From Streptomyces griseocarneus (lineage in GTDB: Bacteria > Actinomycetota > Actinomycetes > Streptomycetales > Streptomycetaceae), in contig NZ_BNBL01000001.1 of the NCBI RefSeq assembly GCF_014655595.1, forward strand, positions 536,310 through 600,309: 64,000 nucleotides of DNA, given 5' to 3'. The notes under the pieces were generated by a model that was not told the origin of the DNA, did not search any database, and saw nothing but the letters and a program-made list of their open reading frames with translations. The position numbers and the translations under genes are program-made. Of the stretch, positions 27,665-36,254 are shown piece by piece. How positions within the stretch are numbered: position 1 is the first letter of the stretch; each line of letters starts with the position of its first letter.

Positions 27665-28612
27665 TCAGTGACAGAGCCTCGCCTCGTGCGCGGCGTGCCC
27701 GCTCGGCTCGAGCTGGAAGGTGCAGTGCTCCACGGCGAAGTGCTCGCCCAGGCAGCCCTGCAGGTCGTGCAGCATCTTCTCCTGCCCGGCGGAGTCCAGC
27801 CGCGCCGGGTCGACCACCACGTGCGCCGAGAGCACCGGCATGCCCGATGTGATGGTCCACACATGGAGGTCGTGCAGGTCCTCCACGCCCGGCAGCGCCA
27901 TGATGTGCGCCCGCACCTCCGCCATGTCCACGTCCTTCGGCGCGGCCTCCAGCAGGACGTCCAGCGCCTCGCGCAGCAGCTTCAGCGTGCGCGGCACGAT
28001 CATCAGGCCGATCAGCAGCGAGGCGACCGGGTCCGCCTGGCTCCACCCTGTGAGCATGATCACAAGGGCGGAGACGACCACCGCGAGGGAGCCCAGCGCG
28101 TCCGAGAGGACCTCGAGGAACGCCCCCCGCACATTGAGGCTCTCCTTCTGGCCGCGCATCAGCACCGCCAGCGAGACGAGGTTGGCGAACAGGCCGACGA
28201 GGCCGAAGATCACGGTCGTGCCGCCCGGCACCGGGGCCGGGGTGATGAGCCGGTCGATCGCCTCGACGAGGATGAAGCCGCCGACGCCGAGCAGCAGCAG
28301 GCAGTTCAGCAGCGCCGCCAGGATCTCGGCGCGGGCGTAGCCGTAGGTGCGCCGCTCGCTGGGGGGCCGGTTGGCGAAGTGGATCGCCACCAGCGCCATC
28401 GAGACGCCGACCGCGTCCGTCGCCATGTGCCCGGCGTCCGCGAGCAGCGCCAGTGAACCGGTCAGCACGCTGCCGACGATCTCCGCGACGAGGATCGTCA
28501 GCGTGATGCCCAGCGCGATCCGCAGCCGTCCCTTGTACGCGGCGGCCGCGGTGCCGCTCATGCCGGCGGGGGGTCCCCCGTGCGAGTGGCCGTGGTCGTG
28601 CCCCGCTCCCAT
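27665..28612 (-). CDS. Cation diffusion facilitator (zinc/cadmium-type efflux)
   Basis: 315 residues with six predicted membrane helices and a cytoplasmic C-terminal ferredoxin-like domain (from about residue 205). The His-rich N-terminus (GHDHGHSHGG) and the helix-2 and helix-5 metal sites DAGHMATDA and LSDALGS give the HxxxD/DxxxD arrangement of Zn-transporting CDFs. Exports divalent metal against protons. Monocistronic between galE and idi on the minus strand. Confidence 0.93.
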   Translation of the reverse strand: MGAGHDHGHSHGGPPAGMSGTAAAAYKGRLRIALGITLTILVAEIVGSVLTGSLALLADAGHMATDAVGVSMALVAIHFANRPPSERRTYGYARAEILAALLNCLLLLGVGGFILVEAIDRLITPAPVPGGTTVIFGLVGLFANLVSLAVLMRGQKESLNVRGAFLEVLSDALGSLAVVVSALVIMLTGWSQADPVASLLIGLMIVPRTLKLLREALDVLLEAAPKDVDMAEVRAHIMALPGVEDLHDLHVWTITSGMPVLSAHVVVDPARLDSAGQEKMLHDLQGCLGEHFAVEHCTFQLEPSGHAAHEARLCH

Positions 28613-28768
28613 GAATGCCGCCTCCCGAAACGTGTGCCTCGAAGCGGCCGGCGGGGTGCCGGCCGAGGCCCAGTGAACTACGGGTGGGGGGTATCGGGCA
28701 ACGCGGCACTGAACACCGTTGTCATTGCCCTGACCTGCGGCGATGTCCTGCCGGCCGGTTCCGTGCGG

Positions 28769-29755
28769 TCAGCCGCGGCGCGCCTCGGGGTGGTGGAGGC
28801 ACCAGCCCTCCCACGCCGAAGTGACCATGCTCCGCACGTCGTGCCGCGCCCGCCAGCCGAGCTCCTTGGCGATGCGCTCGCCGGAGGCGACGACACGCGC
28901 CGGATCACCCGGACGGCGTGGCCCGGTCTCGGCCGTCAGGTCCGTGCGGCCGGTGACCGCGCCGATCAGGTCCGCCATCTCGCGGACGGACACCCCGTGC
29001 CCGGTGCCGACGTTCAGCGTCAGATCGCCCGCGCCGGGCCGCTCGGCCAGCCGGCGGGCGGCGGCCAGGTGCGCGGTGGCCAGGTCCTCGATGTGGATGT
29101 AGTCACGGACACAGCTGCCGTCGGGGGTGTCGTAGTCGGTGCCGAAGATCCGCGGCCGCTCGCCCCGGGTGATCCGGTCGAACATCATCGGGATGATGTT
29201 GAAGACGCCGGTGTCCGCCAGCTCCGGGCGGGCCGCGCCCGCGACGTTGAAGTAGCGCAGGCAGGCGGTGGAGATGCCGTGCGCGGCGCCGGTCGCCCGC
29301 ACGAGCCACTCGCCGGCCAGCTTGGTCTCGCCGTACGGGTTGATCGGCAGGCAGGGCGTCTCCTCGGTGACGAGGTCGACGTCGGGCATGCCGTAGACGG
29401 CCGCCGAGGAGGAGAAGACGAAGCTGCCGACGCCCGCGTCGACGACCGCCTCCAGCAGCACGGTCAGCCCGTGCACGTTCTCCCGGTAGTAGAGCAGCGG
29501 CTTCTCCACCGACTCCCCGACCTGCTTCTTGGCCGCCAGGTGCACCACGCCCGTCACGCCCAGCTCCGCGAAGGCCCGGTCGAGCACCGCGCGGTCCAGC
29601 ACCGAGCCCCGCACCAGCGGGACCTCCCGCGGCAGCCGGCCGGCGACGCCCGAGGACAGGTCGTCCAGGACGGCCACCCGCTCCCCGGCCTCCGTCATCG
29701 CCCGCGCCACGTGCGCCCCGATGTACCCCGCTCCGCCTGTGATCAGCCACGTCAT
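28769..29755 (-). CDS. galE: UDP-glucose 4-epimerase
   Basis: 328-residue extended SDR. N-terminal NAD motif TGGAGYIGAH, catalytic Ser/Tyr-xxx-Lys in SSSAAVYG and YGETKLAGE, and RYFNVAGA. Interconverts UDP-glucose and UDP-galactose. It diverges from the surface-polymer operon, so UDP-galactose may feed the GT2 encoded there (inference). TAGGGT lies 7 nt from the ATG (leaderless), and a palindrome covers the expected -35 position, implying repression. Confidence 0.93.
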   Translation of the reverse strand: MTWLITGGAGYIGAHVARAMTEAGERVAVLDDLSSGVAGRLPREVPLVRGSVLDRAVLDRAFAELGVTGVVHLAAKKQVGESVEKPLLYYRENVHGLTVLLEAVVDAGVGSFVFSSSAAVYGMPDVDLVTEETPCLPINPYGETKLAGEWLVRATGAAHGISTACLRYFNVAGAARPELADTGVFNIIPMMFDRITRGERPRIFGTDYDTPDGSCVRDYIHIEDLATAHLAAARRLAERPGAGDLTLNVGTGHGVSVREMADLIGAVTGRTDLTAETGPRRPGDPARVVASGERIAKELGWRARHDVRSMVTSAWEGWCLHHPEARRG

Positions 29756-29762
29756 GCACGGC

Positions 29763-29878
29763 ACCCTAATCGAGCCGGACGACCGGAAACGTTTCCTCCG
29801 GGCGGGCCCGCCCGGACGGACGCCTTCCGGGAACCACGGGCGCCTCCCGTGCGTCCTGTCAGTGGCGGGACGCACGGG
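29763..29878. promoter_or_regulatory. galE promoter with three consecutive palindromes
   Basis: Minus-strand -10 TAGGGT at 29763-29768. GGAAACGTTTCC (29785-29796) is a perfect 12-bp palindrome with a central CG, LacI-family-like, at the -35 position. The 18-bp perfect palindrome CCGGGCGGGCCCGCCCGG follows at 29798-29815. A 11-bp stem CCCGTGCGTCC / GGACGCACGGG with an 11-nt loop is at 29846-29878. They lie between divergent galE and the polymer operon, so one protein could control both. Confidence 0.5.
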
Positions 29879-30033
29879 TGCACGTGCGGTGAACGGCGGC
29901 TTCCGTTGATCCGATAGCCTCTGCCGACGTGCCGCACCCCGCCCCGTCGCCGGGGCCCTGGCGCGCCACGCCCGCTGCCCGCCGTCAACCGCGGCCCCGA
30001 GGCGGCCACGCCAGCCGCAAGGAGTGAGTTCGT

Positions 30034-31809
30034 CTGTCGACCGCCATCCTCACCGGTCCGCCGCCCGCCGGCTCCTCCCTCGAGGACGACCTGCGGTCGC
30101 TGGGCTTCGACGTCCGTACGCTCGCGTCCGCCGCCGGCATCGCCGGTGAGCTGGCCGCGGTCCCGGCCGGAGAGCGGGTCGCCGTGGTCGACCCCCGCTT
30201 CGTGGGCCACGTGCACGCCCTGCGGCTCGCCCTGACCGACCCCCGCTTCCCGGCGTCCGCCGTCGAGGGCGCCCTCGGCGCCCAGCCGGAGGCGCGCGCC
30301 GCGCTCGCCTCCGCCGCCTCCCGCGCCGCCGGCCCCGGCGAGCTCGCCGCCCGGATGGAGGCCGACGGCATCGCCGTCCACCGCCCCGAGCTGGGCGTCC
30401 TCGTCGCCGCCGTGCCCGAGGGCGAGGAGGCCCGGGCCAAGACGCTGGGCGAGGTCGGGGCCGTCGACGACGAGGCCGTCCGGCTGCGGGCCGCCGTGAA
30501 GTCCCGCGACGGGTTCTTCACCACCTTCTTCATCAGCCCGTACTCCCGCTACATCGCCCGCTGGTGCGCCCGCCGGGGCCTCACCCCCAACCAGGTCACC
30601 ACGGCCTCGCTGCTCACCGCGCTGATCGCGGCCGGCTGCGCGGCCACCGGCAGCCGGGGCGGGTACGTCGCGGCCGGCGTGCTGCTGATCGCCTCCTTCG
30701 TGCTGGACTGCACCGACGGCCAGCTCGCCCGCTACTCCCTGCAGTACTCCACGCTCGGCGCCTGGCTCGACGCGACGTTCGACCGCGCCAAGGAGTACGC
30801 CTACTACGCGGGCCTGGCGCTCGGCGCCGCCCGCGGCGGCGACGACGTGTGGGCGCTGGCGCTGGGCGCGATGGTCCTCATGACCTGCCGGCACGTCGTC
30901 GACTTCGCCTTCAACGAGGCGAACCACGACGCCACGGCCAACACGAGCCCGACGGCCGCCCTCTCCGGGCGCCTCGACAGCGTCGGCTGGACCGTCTGGG
31001 TCCGCCGCATGATCGTGCTGCCCATCGGCGAGCGCTGGGCGCTGATCGCGGTCCTCACCGCGCTCACCACCCCCCGCACCGTCTTCTACGTGCTGCTGAT
31101 CGGCTGCGCCTTCGCCGCCTGCTACACCACCGCGGGCCGCGTCCTGCGCTCCCTGACCCGTAAGGCGAAGCGGACCGACCGCGCCGCGCAGGCACTGGCG
31201 GACCTGGCCGACTCCGGCCCGCTGGCCGAGCTCGCGGCCGGCAGCGTCGGCCGCACGGTGCCCGCCACGGCCTACAGCGCGCCCTTCTGGGCGCTGCTGG
31301 CGGCGGCCTCCCTCCTCGTCGGTCCGCTCTTCGCCGGCAACGCCGGCACCTGGCGGGCCGTCCTGCAGGCCGTGGTCTACGCCGTCTTCGCGGGCGTCGC
31401 CGTGGCGCACCCCCTCAAGGGCCCCCTCGACTGGCTCGTACCGCCCGTCCTGAGGGCCGCCGAGTACGGCATGATCCTCGTGCTCGCGGCGAAATCCGGG
31501 GCGGACGGGGCCCTCCCTGCGGCTTTCGGCCTGGTGGCCGCGGTCGCCTACCATCACTACGACACGGTGTACCGCATCCGCGGTGGCACCGGCGCGCCCC
31601 CCCACTGGCTGGTGCGGGCGATCGGCGGACACGAGGGACGGGTCCTGGCGGTCACCATCGCGGCCGCCCTGTGGCACGGTCAAGGCTTCACCATCGCGCT
31701 GACGGTCCTCGCGGCCGCCATCGCCCTCGTGGTGCTCAGCGAGAGCATCCGCTTCTGGGTGTCCTCCGGGGCACCCGCAGTACACGACGAAACAGGAGAA
31801 CCCGCATGA
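30034..31809 (+). CDS. CDP-alcohol phosphatidyltransferase with N-terminal extension (DUF5941-like)
   Basis: 591 residues from a probable CTG start. First gene of the polymer operon. The N-terminal soluble domain is about 1-160; then comes a membrane CDP-alcohol phosphotransferase domain with the full catalytic motif DCTDGQLARYSLQYST..GAWLDATFD near residue 230, followed by further membrane helices. It should transfer a phospho-alcohol from a CDP-activated donor. AAGGAG ends 9 nt before CTG 30034, and codon use is coding from there; no ATG/GTG/TTG lies between the in-frame stop at 30025 and GTG 30184. GTG 30184, with GGAGAG, is the alternative start. Couples by ATGA to the next gene. Confidence 0.85.
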   Translation: MSTAILTGPPPAGSSLEDDLRSLGFDVRTLASAAGIAGELAAVPAGERVAVVDPRFVGHVHALRLALTDPRFPASAVEGALGAQPEARAALASAASRAAGPGELAARMEADGIAVHRPELGVLVAAVPEGEEARAKTLGEVGAVDDEAVRLRAAVKSRDGFFTTFFISPYSRYIARWCARRGLTPNQVTTASLLTALIAAGCAATGSRGGYVAAGVLLIASFVLDCTDGQLARYSLQYSTLGAWLDATFDRAKEYAYYAGLALGAARGGDDVWALALGAMVLMTCRHVVDFAFNEANHDATANTSPTAALSGRLDSVGWTVWVRRMIVLPIGERWALIAVLTALTTPRTVFYVLLIGCAFAACYTTAGRVLRSLTRKAKRTDRAAQALADLADSGPLAELAAGSVGRTVPATAYSAPFWALLAAASLLVGPLFAGNAGTWRAVLQAVVYAVFAGVAVAHPLKGPLDWLVPPVLRAAEYGMILVLAAKSGADGALPAAFGLVAAVAYHHYDTVYRIRGGTGAPPHWLVRAIGGHEGRVLAVTIAAALWHGQGFTIALTVLAAAIALVVLSESIRFWVSSGAPAVHDETGEPA

Positions 31810-32543
31810 TCGGCCTCGTGCTGGCCGCCGGCGCCGGACGGCGTCTGCGTCCCTACACCGACACTCTGCCCAAGGCCCTGGTGCCGGTGGACGGTGACAC
31901 CACCATCCTCGACCTCACCCTGGCCAACTTCGCCGAGATCGGTCTGACCGAGGTCGCGATCATCGTGGGCTACCGCAAGGAGGCCGTGTACGCCCGCAAG
32001 GAGGCCCTGGAGGCCAAGTACGGCCTGAGCCTCACCCTGATCGACAACGACAAGGCCGAGGAGTGGAACAACGCCTACTCCCTGTGGTGCGGCCGGGACG
32101 CCCTCAAGGACGGCGTGATCCTCGCCAACGGCGACACCGTGCACCCGGTCTCCGTCGAGAAGACCCTGCTCGCCGCCCGCGGCAACGGCCAGAAGATCAT
32201 CCTCGCCCTCGACACGGTGAAGCAGCTCGCCGACGAGGAGATGAAGGTCGTCGTGGACCCCGACAAGGGCGTCCAGAAGATCACCAAGCTGATGGACCCG
32301 GCCGAGGCCACCGGTGAGTACATCGGTGTCACCCTGATCGAGGGCGAGGCCGCCGCCGACCTGGCCGACGCCCTCAAGGTCACCTTCGAGCGCGACCCCG
32401 ACCTCTACTACGAGGACGGCTACCAGGAGCTGGTCAACCGCGGCTTCAAGGTCGACGTGGCCCCCATCGGCGATGTGAAGTGGGTCGAGATCGACAACCA
32501 CGACGACCTCGCCAAGGGCCGGGAGATCGCGTGCCAGTACTGA
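31806..32543 (+). CDS. Sugar/alditol-phosphate nucleotidyltransferase
   Basis: 245 residues. The pyrophosphorylase signature is MIGLVLAAGAGRRLRPYTDTLPKALVPVDG; later acidic metal sites include NGDTV and VEIDNHDD. The family includes phosphocholine and glycerol-phosphate cytidylyltransferase-like enzymes that make CDP-activated alcohols. With CDP-alcohol transferases on both sides, CTP is the likely nucleotide (inference). Overlaps the upstream gene (ATGA) and the next gene by 13 bp. Confidence 0.88.
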   Translation: MIGLVLAAGAGRRLRPYTDTLPKALVPVDGDTTILDLTLANFAEIGLTEVAIIVGYRKEAVYARKEALEAKYGLSLTLIDNDKAEEWNNAYSLWCGRDALKDGVILANGDTVHPVSVEKTLLAARGNGQKIILALDTVKQLADEEMKVVVDPDKGVQKITKLMDPAEATGEYIGVTLIEGEAAADLADALKVTFERDPDLYYEDGYQELVNRGFKVDVAPIGDVKWVEIDNHDDLAKGREIACQY

Positions 32544-33592
32544 CGAGGCTCATCCCCTCGCCGGTCGTCGTCGACATCCGTGCCGGAGCCCTGGACGATC
32601 TGGCGAGCGTGCTCGCCGACCAGCGGATCTCCAGCTCCGGCAAGCTGGCCGTCGCCATCAGCGGCGGCTCCGGGGCGAAGCTGCGCGAGCGGCTCGCCCC
32701 GGCGCTGCCCGGCGCCTCGTGGTACGAGGTCGGCGGCGGCACGCTGGACGACGCGATCAAGCTCGCCGACGCGATGAAGTCCGGGCACTACGACGCGGTC
32801 GTGGGCCTCGGCGGCGGCAAGATCATCGACTGCGCGAAGTTCGCGGCGGCGCGCATCGGCCTGCCGCTGGTGGCCGTGGCCACGAACCTCTCGCACGACG
32901 GTCTGTGCTCGCCGGTCGCCACCCTCGACAACGACGCCGGGCGCGGCTCGTACGGCGTGCCCAACCCCATCGCCGTCGTGATCGACCTGGACGTCATCCG
33001 TGAGGCCCCGGTCCGCTTCGTCCGCTCCGGCATCGGTGACGCGATCTCCAACATCTCCGCCGTCGCGGACTGGGAGCTCGCCCACCGCGAGCGCGGCGAG
33101 GACATCGACGGCCTGGCCGCCGCCATCGCCCGGCAGGCCGGCGAGGCCGTGCTGCGCCACCCCGGCGGCGTGGGCGACGACGGCCTCCTGCAGGTGCTCG
33201 CCGAGGGCCTGGTGCTCACCGGCATCTCGATGTCGGTGGCCGGCGACAGCCGCCCGGCGTCCGGCGCCTGCCACGAGATCAACCACGCCTTCGACCTGCT
33301 CTACCCCAAGCGAGCCGCCAGCCACGGCGAGCAGTGCGGCCTCGGCGCCGCCTTCGCGATGCACCTGCGCGGGGCCCACGAGGAGTCCGCGCTGATGGTC
33401 GAGGTCCTGCGCCGGCACGGCCTGCCCGTGCTGCCGGGCGAGATCGGCTTCAGTGACGACGAGTTCGTCAGGGCCGTCGAGTTCGCGCCGCAGACCCGCC
33501 CCGGGCGGTACACCATCCTGGAGCACCTCGACCTCTCCACCGACCAGATCAGGGACGCATACGCCGACTATGCACAAACCATCAGTCGCTGA
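32531..33592 (+). CDS. Iron-containing alcohol dehydrogenase, glycerol-1-phosphate dehydrogenase-like
   Basis: 353 residues. NAD(P)-dependent Fe-ADH_2 family. The GGGKIIDCAKFAAARIGLPLVAVATNLSHDGLCSPVA segment gives the nucleotide site; metal ligands are expected in ACHEINHAFDLL and ASHGEQCGLG. Closest by pattern to sn-glycerol-1-phosphate dehydrogenases (EgsA/AraM) that reduce dihydroxyacetone phosphate. Start is GTG 32531, overlapping the nucleotidyltransferase stop. It probably supplies the alcohol phosphate that the neighbouring nucleotidyltransferase activates and the transferases attach. Confidence 0.85.
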   Translation: MPVLTRLIPSPVVVDIRAGALDDLASVLADQRISSSGKLAVAISGGSGAKLRERLAPALPGASWYEVGGGTLDDAIKLADAMKSGHYDAVVGLGGGKIIDCAKFAAARIGLPLVAVATNLSHDGLCSPVATLDNDAGRGSYGVPNPIAVVIDLDVIREAPVRFVRSGIGDAISNISAVADWELAHRERGEDIDGLAAAIARQAGEAVLRHPGGVGDDGLLQVLAEGLVLTGISMSVAGDSRPASGACHEINHAFDLLYPKRAASHGEQCGLGAAFAMHLRGAHEESALMVEVLRRHGLPVLPGEIGFSDDEFVRAVEFAPQTRPGRYTILEHLDLSTDQIRDAYADYAQTISR

Positions 33593-34349
33593 ACTCCGCC
33601 CGGTCGTCCACCCCGAAGGGGTGAAGGACCGGCGCAGTGGCGAGCACTGGATGGGCCGCCTGTACATGCGGGAGATCTCGCTGCGGGTCGACCGTCACCT
33701 GGTGAACACCAGGGTCACGCCCAACCAGCTCACCTACCTGATGACCGTCGCGGGCGTCCTCGCGGCCCCGGCCCTGCTGGTGCCGGGGATCCCGGGCGCC
33801 GTGCTCGGCGTCGTCATGGTCCAGCTCTACCTGCTGCTGGACTGCGTCGACGGCGAGATCGCGCGCTGGAAGAAGCAGTACTCGAACTCCGGGGTGTACC
33901 TGGACCGGGTCGGCGCCTACCTGTGCGACGCCGCGGTCCTCCTCGGCCTGGGCCTGCGCGCCGCCGACCTGTGGGGCGGCGGCCGGATCGACTGGCTGTG
34001 GGCCTTCCTCGGCACGCTCGCCGCGCTCGGTGCCGTCCTGATCAAGGCCGAGACCGACCTCGTCGGCGTCGCCCGCCACCAGGCCGGGCTGCCGCCGGTC
34101 AAGGAGGCGGCGTCCGAGCCGCGCTCCTCCGGCATGGCGCTGGCCCGCAAGGCCGCCGCGGCGCTGAAGTTCCACCGGCTGATCCTCGGCATCGAGGCGT
34201 CCCTGCTGATCCTGCTCCTCGCGATCGTGGACGCGAGCAGGGGGGACCTGTTCTTCACCCGCCTGGGCACCGCCGTCCTCGCCGGCATCGCGGTCCTCCA
34301 GACGCTGCTGCACCTGGTGTCCGTCCTCGCCTCGAGCAGGCTGCGATGA
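33570..34349 (+). CDS. Second CDP-alcohol phosphatidyltransferase family protein
   Basis: 259 residues with several membrane helices. The catalytic motif reads DCVDGEIARWKKQYSNSGVYLDRVGA: the first three acidic positions are kept, but the fourth Asp (the proposed base of the DGxxARx8GxxxDxxxD motif) is Ala. Either this subfamily uses another residue or the protein is not catalytic by itself. It starts 23 bp inside the upstream gene and overlaps the GT2 gene by ATGA, so it is firmly part of the operon. Confidence 0.85.
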   Translation: MHKPSVAELRPVVHPEGVKDRRSGEHWMGRLYMREISLRVDRHLVNTRVTPNQLTYLMTVAGVLAAPALLVPGIPGAVLGVVMVQLYLLLDCVDGEIARWKKQYSNSGVYLDRVGAYLCDAAVLLGLGLRAADLWGGGRIDWLWAFLGTLAALGAVLIKAETDLVGVARHQAGLPPVKEAASEPRSSGMALARKAAAALKFHRLILGIEASLLILLLAIVDASRGDLFFTRLGTAVLAGIAVLQTLLHLVSVLASSRLR

Positions 34350-35239
34350 GCGCCCCCGCGAAGGTCGGCGCGGTCGTCCTGACCATGGGCAACCGCCCCG
34401 ACGAGCTGCGCGCGCTGCTGGAGTCGGTCGCCAAGCAGACCGGCGACCCCATCGAGGTCGCCGTCGTCGGCAACGGCTCCCCGCTGCCCGAGCTGAACGT
34501 CCCGGGCCTGGCCGTACGGACCGTCGAGCTGCCCGAGAACGTGGGCATCCCGGCCGGCCGCAACGTCGGCATCGAGGCGTTCGGCCCGGCCGGCCGCGAC
34601 GTCGACATCCTGCTCTTCCTCGACGACGACGGGCTGCTGCCGAACCAGGACACGGCCCAGCTGTGCCGGGAGGCATTCGCCGCCGATCCGAAGCTGGGCA
34701 TCATCAGCTTCCGCATCGCCGACCCCGACACCGGCGTCACCCAGCGCCGCCACGTGCCCCGGCTGCGCGCCTCGGACCCGATGCGCTCCTCGCGGGTGAC
34801 CACCTTCCTCGGCGGCGCCAACGCGGTGCGCACCCGGGTCATCGCCGAGGTCGGCGGCCTGCCGGACGAGTTCTTCTACGCGCACGAGGAGACCGACCTC
34901 GCCTGGCGGGCCCTCGACGCGGGCTGGATGATCGACTACCGGTCGGACATGGTCCTGCACCACCCGACCACCGCCCCCAGCCGGCACGCCGTCTACCACC
35001 GCATGGTGGCCCGCAACCGGGTGTGGCTGGCCCGGCGCAACCTCCCCGCCCCGCTGGTCCCCGTCTACCTCGGGGTGTGGCTGCTGCTGACCCTGGCCCG
35101 CCGGCCGTCCCCGGCCGCGCTGCGCGCCTGGATGGGCGGCTTCAAGGAGGGCTGGACGGCTCCGTGCGGTCCGCGCCGGCCGATGAAGTGGCGTACCGTG
35201 TGGCGCCTGACCCGACTGGGTCGCCCGCCCGTGATCTGA
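34346..35239 (+). CDS. Family 2 glycosyltransferase
   Basis: 297 residues, GT-A fold. VGAVVLTMGNRPDELRALLESVAKQT starts the nucleotide-binding fold; the DxD-like metal site is LLFLDDDG near residue 92; GGANAVRTRVIAEVGGLPDEFFYAHEETDLAWRALDAGW is the acceptor/catalytic region common in GT2 proteins. A hydrophobic segment near residues 233-247 may attach it to the membrane. It should add a sugar during assembly of the product exported by the next two genes. Donor unknown; UDP-galactose from adjacent galE is possible. Confidence 0.9.
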   Translation: MSAPAKVGAVVLTMGNRPDELRALLESVAKQTGDPIEVAVVGNGSPLPELNVPGLAVRTVELPENVGIPAGRNVGIEAFGPAGRDVDILLFLDDDGLLPNQDTAQLCREAFAADPKLGIISFRIADPDTGVTQRRHVPRLRASDPMRSSRVTTFLGGANAVRTRVIAEVGGLPDEFFYAHEETDLAWRALDAGWMIDYRSDMVLHHPTTAPSRHAVYHRMVARNRVWLARRNLPAPLVPVYLGVWLLLTLARRPSPAALRAWMGGFKEGWTAPCGPRRPMKWRTVWRLTRLGRPPVI

Positions 35240-35309
35240 CAAGCTCGTGTCTTAAGAGCATCGGGCGCGGTCCGGGGCCCCGCCCCGGCAGCGCACCTTG
35301 AGGACGAAA

Positions 35310-36254
35310 GTGTCAACTGTGAGCGAGACAACGCACGACAGTGCGGTCGCCCTGAGTGCCCCGCCGTCACCCGACGACGGTCTCTCCGCCGGCGAGCTGG
35401 CGAGGAAGTACGGCCTCGCGGTGAGCGGGGCCCGGCCTAGCCTGCCGGAGTACGCCCGGCAGCTGTGGGACCGGCGGCACTTCATCATCGCCTTCTCCCG
35501 GGCGAAGATGACGGCCCAGTACAGCCAGGCGAAGCTGGGCCAGGTCTGGCAGGTGGCCACGCCCCTGCTGAACGCGTCGGTGTACTTCCTGATCTTCGGT
35601 CTGCTGATGCAGCAGAGCAAGGGCATGGGGATCCGTACCTACGTCCCCTTCCTGATCACGGGCGTCTTCGTCTTCACCTTCACCCAGAGCTCGGCCATGG
35701 CGGGCGTGCGCTCCATCGCGGGCAACCTGGGGCTGGTGCGGGCCCTGCACTTCCCCCGGGCGGCCCTGCCGATCTCGTTCGCGCTGCAGCAGCTCCAGCA
35801 GCTGCTGCTGTCGATGGGCGTGCTCTTCGTCTTCCTCATCGGGTTCGGGCACATGCCGGCGCTGTCCTGGGTCCTGGTCGTCCCGGTCCTGGTGCTGCAG
35901 TTCCTCTTCAACACCGGGCTGGCGATGGCCCTCGCCCGCGCGGGCAGCAAGACCCCCGACCTGGCGCAGCTGCTGCCGTTCATCACGCGCACCTGGATGT
36001 ACGCGTCCGGTGTGATGTACAGCCTGACCGACGCGCTGAAGAGCAACCACGCCCCGGAGTGGGTGATCGACGTGCTGAGCGCCAACCCGGCCGCCGTCTA
36101 CATCGACCTCATGCGCTGGTCGCTGATCGACGACCACAGCCGGATCCACCTGCCGCCGCACGTGTGGGCGCTGGCGGTCGGCTGGGCCCTGCTCGTCGGG
36201 CTCGGGGGCTTCGTGTACTTCTGGAAGGCTGAGGAGCAGTACGGCCGTGGCTGA
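35310..36254 (+). CDS. ABC-2 type exporter permease (TagG/Wzm-like)
   Basis: 314 residues, six predicted helices. The N-terminal cytoplasmic part LWDRRHFIIAFSRAKMTAQYSQAKLGQVWQVATPLLNASVYFLIFG is characteristic of polysaccharide and teichoic-acid ABC-2 permeases. Start taken at GTG 35310 (GAGGA at 35300-35304); TTG 35298 and GTG 35319 are alternatives. Pairs with the overlapping ATPase gene. Exports the lipid-linked product of the upstream enzymes. Confidence 0.92.
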   Translation: MSTVSETTHDSAVALSAPPSPDDGLSAGELARKYGLAVSGARPSLPEYARQLWDRRHFIIAFSRAKMTAQYSQAKLGQVWQVATPLLNASVYFLIFGLLMQQSKGMGIRTYVPFLITGVFVFTFTQSSAMAGVRSIAGNLGLVRALHFPRAALPISFALQQLQQLLLSMGVLFVFLIGFGHMPALSWVLVVPVLVLQFLFNTGLAMALARAGSKTPDLAQLLPFITRTWMYASGVMYSLTDALKSNHAPEWVIDVLSANPAAVYIDLMRWSLIDDHSRIHLPPHVWALAVGWALLVGLGGFVYFWKAEEQYGRG

